Made by a program: the position numbers and the translations under genes. DNA of 6,469 nt from Gammaproteobacteria bacterium (GTDB lineage: Bacteria; Pseudomonadota; Gammaproteobacteria; UBA9214), in the NCBI GenBank assembly GCA_030599705.1, contig JAUVNM010000106.1, positions 1 to 6,469 on the forward strand, read 5' to 3'. Every line of letters starts with the position of its first letter. The stretch's first letter is position 1. This document shows, in pieces, positions 1 through 5,427 of the stretch. The notes under the pieces were generated by a model that was not told the DNA's origin, ran no database searches, and was given only the letters and a program-made list of their open reading frames with translations.

Positions 1-425
1 GCGTTGAATAACTTGCCGGAAAAATTGACTTTCGAACCGTGCGTCAGGTGGCCGCCGGCAGGCAGGCTCATGCCGAGGATGGTGTCCCCCGGCTTGAGCA
101 GCGCAAGGTAGACCGCGGCATTGGCCTGGGAACCCGAATGCGGCTGCACGTTGGCATAGTCGGCATTGAACAGTTGCTTGACCCGGTCGATCGCCAGCTG
201 CTCGGCCACGTCGACATACTCGCAACCGCCGTAATAGCGCCTGCCGGGATAGCCCTCGGCATACTTGTTGGTGAGCACCGAGCCCTGTGCCTCCAGCACC
301 CGCGGACTCGCATAGTTCTCGGACGCAATCAGCTCGATATGGTCTTCCTGCCGCTGGCGCTCGTCACGGATGGCCTGCGCGAGCTCCTCGTCATAGCCGG
401 CAATTTGCATGTCTTTGTCGAACAT
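1..425 (-). CDS. glyA: Serine hydroxymethyltransferase, N-terminal third (partial)
   Basis: This PLP-dependent cytosolic enzyme interconverts serine plus tetrahydrofolate with glycine plus 5,10-methylene-THF, the main source of one-carbon units. About 141 residues are visible of the roughly 417 usual for the bacterial family; the rest lies beyond the left edge. Seen directly: the ELIASENY segment near residue 31, KYAEGYPG (54-61), RRYYGGCEYVD (62-72), QPHSGSQAN (94-102) and GGHLTHG (124-130). From family knowledge these include the substrate and cofactor residues Tyr55, Glu57, Tyr65, Ser99 and His126, at the same numbers as in the E. coli enzyme. The start is the ATG at 425-423, because the N-terminus MFDKDMQIAGYD aligns with the E. 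coli start and an AGGG (complement of 434-437) sits 8 nt upstream. It is the downstream neighbour of the deacetylase gene on the same strand, but a 321-bp gap with repeats argues for its own promoter. Confidence 0.97.
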   Translation of the reverse strand, partial: MFDKDMQIAGYDEELAQAIRDERQRQEDHIELIASENYASPRVLEAQGSVLTNKYAEGYPGRRYYGGCEYVDVAEQLAIDRVKQLFNADYANVQPHSGSQANAAVYLALLKPGDTILGMSLPAGGHLTHGSKVNFSGKLFN

Positions 426-488
426 TCACGTAACCCTGTAAAAGGACTGAAAAATCCATTGCCACTCACCACAACCGGGCAGCGGGGA

Positions 489-494
489 ATAATA
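489..494 (-). promoter_or_regulatory. Possible -10 box for glyA
   Basis: Read on the minus strand this is TATTAT, about 65 nt upstream of the glyA start codon. The best -35 at 18 bp spacing is TTCGCG (complement of 513-518), which is a poor match. No PurR-like operator or glycine riboswitch was recognisable in the leader. This is a candidate only; the interval between the deacetylase and glyA must contain the glyA promoter if the two are not co-transcribed. Confidence 0.3.
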
Positions 495-573
495 GCCGAT
501 ATGGCGGGGAGGCGCGAACCGCAACGCCCATGGCGGGAGCACACAGGCTGGCCATTTTTTGTACGCTGGTATG

Positions 574-626
574 GTAGATCCGGATCCCCGGCCGGGAAAT
601 CATTCCCCGCGAGGCGCGGGTCCTAC
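574..626. repeat. GC-rich REP doublet (REPIN-like), copy 1
   Basis: This 53-bp element starts with GTAG (574-577) and ends with CTAC (623-626), so two GTAG-headed repeats point away from each other. The right half, read on the minus strand, is GTAGGACCCGCGCC followed by TCGCGGGGAA, and folds as a CCCGCG/CGCGGG hairpin. The left half is GTAGATCCGG followed by ATCCCCGGCCGGGAA. A second 53-bp copy occurs at 5326-5378 in the opposite orientation, with the same GTAGGACCCGCGCC head and the same CCCGGCCGGGG core. GTAG-headed imperfect palindromes in inverted pairs are the hallmark of REP sequences mobilised by RAYT transposases; assignment to that class is inference from form. Confidence 0.8.
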
Positions 627-639
627 TGTTAGCAGAACT

Positions 640-695
640 GTAGGGCCGAAATCAATCGGCCCGCATCATGTTTGGCCGAATGAATTCGGCCCTAC
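640..695. repeat. GTAGGG/CCGAAT-type REP doublet, heads outward
   Basis: Two 22-nt repeats face each other as an inverted pair. The left copy (640-661) has head GTAGGG and stem arms GGCCGA and TCGGCC around AATCAA. The right copy, on the minus strand (674-695), has the same arms around an ATTCAT centre. The pair starts 13 bp after the unrelated GC-rich doublet at 574-626. Two further copies occur at 1745-1766 and 1804-1825. The elements are non-coding and could act as transcript-end hairpins for the deacetylase gene that stops at 747, although no U-tract follows them. Confidence 0.8.
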
Positions 696-723
696 AATGG
701 TAATTTACCCACCCGATCAAGGG

Positions 724-745
724 AAAAGCCTGTTAATTAACCAGG
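724..745 (-). terminator. Weak candidate terminator of the deacetylase gene
   Basis: Just 1 nt past the deacetylase stop, the minus strand reads CCTGGTTAATTAACAGG followed by CTTTT. The arms CCT-G-GTT and AACAGG pair with one bulged G around a short AT loop, and the core GTTAATTAAC (732-741) is a perfect palindrome. The stem is AT-rich and short, and the T-tract has only four Ts, so this may be a weak terminator or just an AT palindrome. Confidence 0.3.
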
Positions 746-746
746 T

Positions 747-1694
747 TCAGTTTTCAACCAGCGCCTCGACCACTGCCGTCCACGCGCGCGCCAGGTTGTC
801 GCGGTTATAGCCCCCGCCCCCCATGGCCAGCAGGCGGCCGTCGCAATAGCGGTCTGCCAGCCGGCACAGGCGCGCCGCCGCATGCCGGTGTGCGGCCGGG
901 GTGTATTGCAGATGGGTAATGGGGTCGCCGGCAATGCTGTCGGCCCCGCATTGCAGCAGGATAAATTCCGGCGGGTGCGCTTCCAGGAAGGCTTCGACCT
1001 GTTCCCAGGCCGTGAGAAATGCCGCATCGTCCGCCTCCGGCGCCATGGGGATATTCAGCTTGGTGCCCTGCGCCGCGCCGCGGCCGGTTTCCTCCAGGGC
1101 GCCGGTACCGGGATACAGGTAGCGGCCGTCCTCATGCAGATCGGCAAAGATGAGTTGCGGGTCGTCCTCGAAGGCATAGAACACACCATCACCATGATGG
1201 GCGTCGATATCGACGTAGGCGATGCGCCCGAGCCCGTAGATCGAGCGCAGCGTTTCGATCGCGATACCGCAATCGTTGAACACGCAAAAGCCGGCCGCGC
1301 TGTCGCGCGCCGCATGGTGGAGCCCGGCAATCGGCACAAACACGTGCCGGCGCTCGCCAGCCATCAGCTGTGCAACCGCGTCGAGCACGCTACCGACGAC
1401 ATAGCAGGCCGCCTCATAGATCCCGGGGTACGCCGGGGTGTCACCACTATCGAGGTAGCCCTCCCCCGAGGCCGACCGGGTGATTACCCGGTCGACATAG
1501 GCGGCGGTATGAAAGCGCTCGATGGATTCGCGACCGGTACTCACCGGTGTGCAGACCTCCACCCGGCGGTCCAGGCCCTGGTCACGGGCCTGTGACCAGA
1601 ACGCCCCGAGCCGGTCCGGGCCAAACGGATGTCCCTGGCCGAAACCATAGCTGGCCAGATCATCACCGACATAGACGCAGGTCGTTGCAGGCAT
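747..1694 (-). CDS. Histone deacetylase family zinc hydrolase (AcuC/HDAC-like)
   Basis: The 315-residue protein is a complete arginase-deacetylase fold enzyme of the AcuC/class-I-HDAC-like family (COG0123 type), expected to remove acetyl groups from lysines or small amides in the cytoplasm. Seen directly: GHPFGPDR (21-28), GLHHAARDSAAGF with the His126-His127 dyad, YVDIDAHHGDG with Asp164 and His166, QCGADSIAGD with Asp252, and GGGGYN with Tyr296. By family knowledge Asp164, His166 and Asp252 bind zinc, the His dyad is the general base/acid pair and Tyr296 polarises the carbonyl, so the enzyme should be active. The start is the ATG at 1694-1692: an in-frame TAG lies only three codons upstream, and only a weak TGGG precedes the ATG. 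No acetoin-use or acetyl-CoA synthetase gene is adjacent, so the substrate cannot be read from context. The gene is divergent from ettA. Confidence 0.93.
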   Translation of the reverse strand: MPATTCVYVGDDLASYGFGQGHPFGPDRLGAFWSQARDQGLDRRVEVCTPVSTGRESIERFHTAAYVDRVITRSASGEGYLDSGDTPAYPGIYEAACYVVGSVLDAVAQLMAGERRHVFVPIAGLHHAARDSAAGFCVFNDCGIAIETLRSIYGLGRIAYVDIDAHHGDGVFYAFEDDPQLIFADLHEDGRYLYPGTGALEETGRGAAQGTKLNIPMAPEADDAAFLTAWEQVEAFLEAHPPEFILLQCGADSIAGDPITHLQYTPAAHRHAAARLCRLADRYCDGRLLAMGGGGYNRDNLARAWTAVVEALVEN

Positions 1695-1744
1695 GTGCCC
1701 AGTCTAGCTTATTTTTAAGGATCTTCCCCCGATCGAATGCCGCA

Positions 1745-1766
1745 GGTCGAATGAATTCGACCCTAC
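1745..1766 (-). repeat. GTAGGG/TCGAAT-type REP copy
   Basis: On the minus strand this 22-mer has the head GTAGGG and stem arms GGTCGA and TCGACC around an ATTCAT centre. Relative to the copies at 674-695 and 1804-1825 it differs by T for C in one arm and A for G at the paired position of the other, so the hairpin is kept by a compensatory change. Its head faces the head of the copy at 1804-1825 across 37 bp, the reverse of the arrangement at 640-695. Confidence 0.75.
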
Positions 1767-1803
1767 AAATAAATTCGACTGACACGAGTGGAGAGATTAC
1801 GTT

Positions 1804-1825
1804 GTAGGGCCGAATTCATTCGGCC
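1804..1825 (+). repeat. GTAGGG/CCGAAT-type REP copy near the ettA promoter
   Basis: This 22-mer is identical to the copy on the minus strand at 674-695: head GTAGGG, arms GGCCGA and TCGGCC. It ends 29 bp before the TATAAT at 1855. Its 3' arm overlaps a second imperfect palindrome, GGCCGATATTCGACC (1822-1836), which looks like a hybrid of the C-type and T-type stems. Confidence 0.75.
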
Positions 1826-1829
1826 GATA

Positions 1830-1860
1830 TTCGACCCCGCCCGCCGGACTCGCCTATAAT
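1830..1860 (+). promoter_or_regulatory. Candidate ettA promoter
   Basis: A perfect TATAAT lies at 1855-1860, 39 nt before the ettA ATG, giving an expected leader of about 33 nt. The only -35-like hexamer is TTCGAC (1830-1835) with a long 19-bp spacer, and it lies inside the tail of the repeat cluster. The -10 is convincing; the -35 is weak, so an activator or an extended contact may be needed. Confidence 0.5.
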
Positions 1861-1899
1861 CGCGCCCCTTCATCCACCCATAAAACAGATACCCGACAC

Positions 1900-3567
1900 A
1901 TGGCACAGTATGTCTACACCATGAACCAGGTGGGCAAGGTCGTCCCGCCCAAGCGCACCATCCTGAAAGATATCTCCCTGTCCTTTTTCCCCGGCGCCAA
2001 GATCGGTGTGCTCGGACTGAATGGCTCCGGCAAATCCAGCCTGCTGCGCATCATGGCGGGCGAGGACACGGAAATCGAGGGCGAGGCCCGCCCCCAGGCC
2101 GGCATCAAGGTCGGCTTCCTGCCACAGGAACCACACCTCGACCCGGACAAGGATGTACGCGGCAACGTCGAGGAAGCGCTCGCCGAAATAACCGGGGTGC
2201 AGCAGCAGCTGGATGCCGTCTACAACGCCTATTCCGATCCGGATGCCGATTTCGATGCCCTGGCGACCGAGCAGGCGCGCCTCGAAAATATCCTGCAGGC
2301 CAGTGACGGACACAACCTCGAGCGCAAGCTGGAAGTGGCGGCAGACGCCTTGCGGCTACCGCCCTGGGAGGCGGACGTCGACAAGCTGTCCGGGGGCGAA
2401 CGCCGGCGCGTGGCCTTGTGCAAGCTACTGCTGTCCAACCCGGACATGCTGTTGCTGGATGAGCCGACCAACCACCTGGACGCGGAAAGCATAGCCTGGC
2501 TGGAACGCTTCCTTGCCGAGTATCCGGGTACGGTAGTGGCCGTCACCCATGACCGCTATTTCCTCGACAACGTCGCCGGCTGGATCCTCGAGCTGGACCG
2601 CGGGCACGGCATCCCCTGGGAAGGCAATTACTCCTCCTGGCTGGAGCAGAAGGAACAGCGCCTCGGGATCGAGGAAAAACAGGAGTCCGCCCGGCGCAAG
2701 GCCATGCAGGCGGAGCTCGAATGGGTACGCCGGGGCGCAAAGGGGCGCCATGCCAAGAGCAAGGCGCGCCTCGCCCGCTTCGAGGAACTGGCTTCGAAGG
2801 AAGCGCAGCAACGCAGCGAAACCAAGCAACTGTATATTCCACCGGGGCCGCGCCTGGGTGACCTGGTCATCGAGGCGATCGGGCTGAAAAAACAGTTCGG
2901 TGACAAGCTGCTGTTCGAGGACCTCAGTTTTAACCTGCCGCGTGGTGGCATAGTCGGCATCATCGGCGCCAACGGCGCCGGCAAGACTACCCTGTTCCGC
3001 ATGCTGACCGGCGCACTGGAACCTGACAGCGGCACACTGCGCACCGGTGAAACTACCCGCATCGGCTGCGTGGACCAGAGCCGCGACAGTCTCGATGACA
3101 GCAAGACGGTATGGGAGGAAATCTCCGACGGCCAGGACGTCATCACCATCGGCAAGGTCGAACTCAATTCCCGCACCTATGTGTCACGTTTCAATTTCAC
3201 CGGCAACGACCAGCAAAAACACGTCGGCAACCTGTCCGGCGGCGAGCGCAACCGCGTGCATCTCGCCAAGTTGCTGCGCAGCGGGGGCAACGTGCTGCTA
3301 CTGGACGAGCCGACCAACGACCTGGACGTGGAGACGCTGCGCGCCCTGGAAGAAGCGCTGCTCGACTTCCCCGGCTGCGCTGTGGTCATCTCGCACGACC
3401 GCTGGTTCCTTGACCGGATTGCCACCCATATCCTGGCTTTCGAGGGTGACAGCAAGGTGGTATGGTTCGAGGGCAATTACGCCGACTACGAGGGCGACCG
3501 CAAGCGCCGCCTCGGTGCCGAGGCAGACCAGCCACACCGCATTAAATACAAGAGGTTGGATAGATAA
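1900..3567 (+). CDS. ettA: Energy-dependent translational throttle protein EttA (ABC-F ATPase)
   Basis: EttA binds the ribosomal E site and gates entry into elongation according to the ATP/ADP ratio; it is cytoplasmic, with no membrane domain. The protein has 555 residues, the length of E. coli EttA. First ABC domain: Walker A GLNGSGKS (39-46), signature LSGGE (163-167), Walker B LLLDEPTN (184-191) with catalytic Glu188. The linker (about 242-322) is the charged P-site-tRNA-interaction arm, with GNYSSWLEQKEQRL, ELEWVRRGAKGR and KSKARLARFEEL. Second ABC domain: GANGAGKT (356-363), LSGGE (445-449), LLLDEPTN (466-473) with Glu470. Both catalytic glutamates fall at the E. coli numbers. The N-terminus MAQYVYTMNQVGKVVPPKR fixes the start at 1900 although no Shine-Dalgarno sequence is visible in front of it. 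The next gene follows after 64 bp without an evident terminator, so read-through is possible. Confidence 0.98.
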   Translation: MAQYVYTMNQVGKVVPPKRTILKDISLSFFPGAKIGVLGLNGSGKSSLLRIMAGEDTEIEGEARPQAGIKVGFLPQEPHLDPDKDVRGNVEEALAEITGVQQQLDAVYNAYSDPDADFDALATEQARLENILQASDGHNLERKLEVAADALRLPPWEADVDKLSGGERRRVALCKLLLSNPDMLLLDEPTNHLDAESIAWLERFLAEYPGTVVAVTHDRYFLDNVAGWILELDRGHGIPWEGNYSSWLEQKEQRLGIEEKQESARRKAMQAELEWVRRGAKGRHAKSKARLARFEELASKEAQQRSETKQLYIPPGPRLGDLVIEAIGLKKQFGDKLLFEDLSFNLPRGGIVGIIGANGAGKTTLFRMLTGALEPDSGTLRTGETTRIGCVDQSRDSLDDSKTVWEEISDGQDVITIGKVELNSRTYVSRFNFTGNDQQKHVGNLSGGERNRVHLAKLLRSGGNVLLLDEPTNDLDVETLRALEEALLDFPGCAVVISHDRWFLDRIATHILAFEGDSKVVWFEGNYADYEGDRKRRLGAEADQPHRIKYKRLDR

Positions 3568-3631
3568 CTTAAGAGTTTGCTGCACACGGAATCCTGTCCA
3601 TGCAAATGACCATAACCCAGGGTAGCTATCG

Positions 3632-4777
3632 ATGACGCAGGCAGAACAGGCACGAGTCCGGGATTTCTCCCAAAAGATGCGCGATCAAGGGTCTGACGGG
3701 TTCGCGGACGGGCCCTGGGACGATGCAGAAATTGAAGGCGACAACCATCTCTCGGCCAGGCAGCGCCTGCAAAGGAACTGGTTGACGAATGCTTCCCGGC
3801 ATACCCGGCAACGGACCCTCGGCGACCGCGTACTGACCTGGGTAACCATCCTGACACTCATTGCTCTCGTCGCCGGCATTGCCGGCGCCTGGCTTTCCTA
3901 TCAGCCGGAACCCGGGAACATGGCCACCGACAAAACGCCCGGCCTTGCACGCGTCGAGGCCCGGCTGACACGGATGGAGAAGCGCCTGTCCCGTATTCTC
4001 GATCCGTATATCCGCATGCTGAACAACCTGAGTGGCAAACTGGATGACACGCAACAACAGCTGCTCGAGCATATTCAGAACACCGGGCAGCAACCGGCGC
4101 TAACGACCGGCCTTGAAGCACGCCTGGATACTGTCGAACAGCGCCTGGTGGCAGCCGATAAGCGCATGGATACCCTGTCAGGCGTCCTGATTGTGCTTGC
4201 CGACAGCAAACCGGACAGCGTGCCCGGCACGGAACCACCCGCTGCGTCGGCGACACCCACTGCAGCAGGCACTCCCGGCACTGGAAAAGTAGTGCGCACA
4301 GCAGCGCTTCCTGTGCAGAACAACACCTCCGGTTTGCAACCCGTGGCGGCACCGGAGCCAGAACCGGAACCAGTACCGGAGAACCCGGTACCTGTGGCGC
4401 AGCAGCCCGCAGCAACTGACCCGGCCGGTAGCCAGGTTGAAGTCGCCGAACCGCCCGCGGCAAACGTCACTGAACCGGTGCCGGAAACCACACCGGAACC
4501 CGCGGCGCCGGTTGCTGAGCAGTCAGCCACCGGAACCGCGGAAGGCAACTGGGTGATCAATATCGCGTCCTACACAAATGAAAACATCGCCAGGAGAAAA
4601 CTGGCGCAGATGCAGCAACAGGGTGTCGACGTCGAACTGGTCACGGCCGAGGTCAATGGCAAGACCATCTACCGCGCACGTGTGTTCGGATTCGCAAGCC
4701 GCCGCGACGCCACCTCAGCCGCCACGGAGATTCAGTCTAAACTGGAACTCGAGGAAACCTGGATCACGAAACGCTAG
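3632..4777 (+). CDS. SPOR-domain single-pass membrane protein
   Basis: I do not recognise a named orthologue. The 381-residue protein has, in order: a charged cytoplasmic N-terminus (1-66), one transmembrane helix (about 67-89, VLTWVTILTLIALVAGIAGA), a likely coiled coil (about 104-190, with LARVEARLTRMEKRL and LEARLDTVEQRL heptads), a low-complexity Ala/Pro/Glu linker (about 196-300, including PEPEPEPVPE) and a C-terminal SPOR domain (about 305-381, from GNWVINIASY to the end). From family knowledge, SPOR domains bind glycan strands stripped of stem peptides, as in FtsN, DamX and DedD, so the bulk is expected in the periplasm near division sites. The topology fits this, with positive charges before the helix. 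AGGG at 3619-3622 lies 9 nt before the ATG. The gene sits 64 bp after ettA and may be co-transcribed with it. A division or envelope role is inference. Confidence 0.88.
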   Translation: MTQAEQARVRDFSQKMRDQGSDGFADGPWDDAEIEGDNHLSARQRLQRNWLTNASRHTRQRTLGDRVLTWVTILTLIALVAGIAGAWLSYQPEPGNMATDKTPGLARVEARLTRMEKRLSRILDPYIRMLNNLSGKLDDTQQQLLEHIQNTGQQPALTTGLEARLDTVEQRLVAADKRMDTLSGVLIVLADSKPDSVPGTEPPAASATPTAAGTPGTGKVVRTAALPVQNNTSGLQPVAAPEPEPEPVPENPVPVAQQPAATDPAGSQVEVAEPPAANVTEPVPETTPEPAAPVAEQSATGTAEGNWVINIASYTNENIARRKLAQMQQQGVDVELVTAEVNGKTIYRARVFGFASRRDATSAATEIQSKLELEETWITKR

Positions 4778-4876
4778 AAACTGTAATGGAATACTGCGAT
4801 TACCAAATCCTTACCTGATCCAGACACTTATACCGGGTTCTTTGCAGATCACTTGTAATGGCGAAGCGACGTTATC

Positions 4877-4905
4877 TTGACGGCCGTCAGGGACGGATGT
4901 ATACA
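4877..4905 (+). promoter_or_regulatory. Near-consensus sigma70 promoter of the DsrC-like gene
   Basis: TTGACG (4877-4882) and TATACA (4900-4905) are separated by 17 bp, each one or two bases from the sigma70 consensus. Transcription would begin near 4912, leaving a leader of about 58 nt before the ATG at 4970. This is the best promoter in the window and implies that the small gene is expressed independently of ettA and the SPOR gene. Confidence 0.65.
4879..4888. promoter_or_regulatory. Perfect 10-bp palindrome over the -35 box, possible operator
   Basis: GACGGCCGTC is a perfect inverted repeat that shares four bases with the TTGACG -35 hexamer. A repressor bound here would block RNA polymerase. 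Ten-base palindromes arise by chance in GC-rich DNA, so only its position makes it notable. Confidence 0.3.
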
Positions 4906-4969
4906 AACGTCTAGTAACTAAAATGCTGCGAGCCGCTGTTCCGCGCAGAACGATATCAGGAGGGCCGAT

Positions 4970-5302
4970 ATGCCCACGCGTATCCATGAATCTCACCTCA
5001 ATGCCGGCCAGTTTGACAGGGACGGCTTCATCAAGAATCCACGCCTGTGGAGCGAAGACCTGGCGGAACTGATTGCGGATGCCGATGGCATCGGGCGGCT
5101 GACTGCGGAACACTGGCGCGTCATTCACTACCTGCGGGAACACTACCTGAAATACCACGCCATGCCGGTCATGCGCCATGTCTGCTGGATCACCCACCTT
5201 GAGAAACACTGCGTCACCGACCTGTTCGGCGCTGACAGCAAAGAGGCCTGGCGGGTAGCCGGCCTGCCCAACCCGGGCGCAGAAGCCAAGACGTATATGT
5301 AA
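4970..5302 (+). CDS. DsrC/TusE-family protein lacking both C-terminal cysteines
   Basis: The 110-residue protein has the typical length and fold signature of the DsrC/TusE/DsvC family: FDRDGFIKNPRLWSEDLAELIA (15-36), LTAEHWRVIHYLREHYLKY (44-62), then the C-terminal arm EAWRVAGLPNPG (92-103). In DsrC this arm has two redox cysteines, and in TusE one, carrying persulfide sulfur for dissimilatory sulfur metabolism or tRNA 2-thiouridine synthesis. Here the first position is Trp94 and the second is Glu105, followed by a short AKTYM tail. The only cysteines are Cys72 and Cys81 in the helical core. It therefore cannot be a classical sulfur carrier; family knowledge places cysteine-free members in a separate, presumed regulatory group (called RspA, as I recall). 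The start is clear: AGGAGG (4958-4963) lies 6 nt before the ATG. It has its own promoter and converges on purL. No dsr or tus genes are visible nearby. Confidence 0.88.
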   Translation: MPTRIHESHLNAGQFDRDGFIKNPRLWSEDLAELIADADGIGRLTAEHWRVIHYLREHYLKYHAMPVMRHVCWITHLEKHCVTDLFGADSKEAWRVAGLPNPGAEAKTYM

Positions 5303-5325
5303 AATACCGTCTTATCCAAAGCCTT

Positions 5326-5378
5326 GTAGGACCCGCGCCCCGCGGGGAAAGGCATTCCCGGCCGGGGGCCGGTCCTAC
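5326..5378. repeat. GC-rich REP doublet (REPIN-like), copy 2
   Basis: This 53-bp inverted doublet begins GTAGGACCCGCGCC and ends GGTCCTAC, and lies between the convergent ends of the DsrC-like gene and purL. Each half forms its own hairpin: CCGCG/CGCGG on the left and CCCGGCCGGG on the right. It is the reverse-complement counterpart of 574-626, of equal length, with one substitution in the first 24 bases and several changes around the centre. It starts 23 bp after the DsrC-like stop codon and could serve as a bidirectional transcript-end structure, though it lacks a U-tract. Confidence 0.8.
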
Positions 5379-5400
5379 AGACGGACCCGCCATGCAACAT

Positions 5401-5427
5401 TTCCCCGCGAGGCGCGGATCCTGCTAC
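5401..5427 (-). repeat. Single REP half-element overlapping the purL stop codon
   Basis: On the minus strand this reads GTAGCAGGATCCGCGCC then TCGCGGGGAA: the same right-hand hairpin as in the 53-bp doublets, with three or four extra or changed bases after the GTAG head. Its partner half is missing or degraded. The TAG of the GTAG head is the purL stop codon (5424-5426). Confidence 0.7.

Noticed and set aside
511..528. GGCG...CGCC inverted repeat upstream of glyA as a PurR operator
   Set aside because: It lacks the central AAACGTTT-like core of the PurR box; the outer arms alone are expected in GC-rich DNA.
559..810. Small plus-strand open frame through the intergenic repeats
   Set aside because: Its sequence is mostly translated repeat DNA (for example SPRGAGPT) and it runs into the antisense of the deacetylase.
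882..1595. Long plus-strand open frame antisense to the deacetylase gene
   Set aside because: It has no recognisable motifs and no ribosome binding site, while the minus-strand frame carries every HDAC catalytic motif; it is a GC-rich shadow frame.
574..1825. Repeated palindromes as a CRISPR array
   Set aside because: Copies are not regularly spaced, alternate in orientation and there are no uniform spacers or cas genes.
3568..3631. Terminator between ettA and the SPOR gene
   Set aside because: No stable stem followed by a T-tract was seen.
4075..4560. Minus-strand 161-residue open frame across the SPOR gene linker
   Set aside because: Its Gly/Ser/Thr/Ala-rich composition is just the antisense of the Pro/Glu/Ala linker codons.
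4828..4833. TTATAC as another -10 box downstream of the SPOR gene
   Set aside because: No -35-like hexamer lies at 16-18 bp; the TTGACG/TATACA pair further on is far better.
4782..4861. Direct repeat TGTAATGG at 4782-4789 and 4854-4861
   Set aside because: Eight bases is too short to be significant, with no further matching flanks.
4926..4948. CTGCG...CGCAG stem in the leader of the DsrC-like gene as a riboswitch
   Set aside because: Only five base pairs around a 13-nt loop, with no recognisable riboswitch core.
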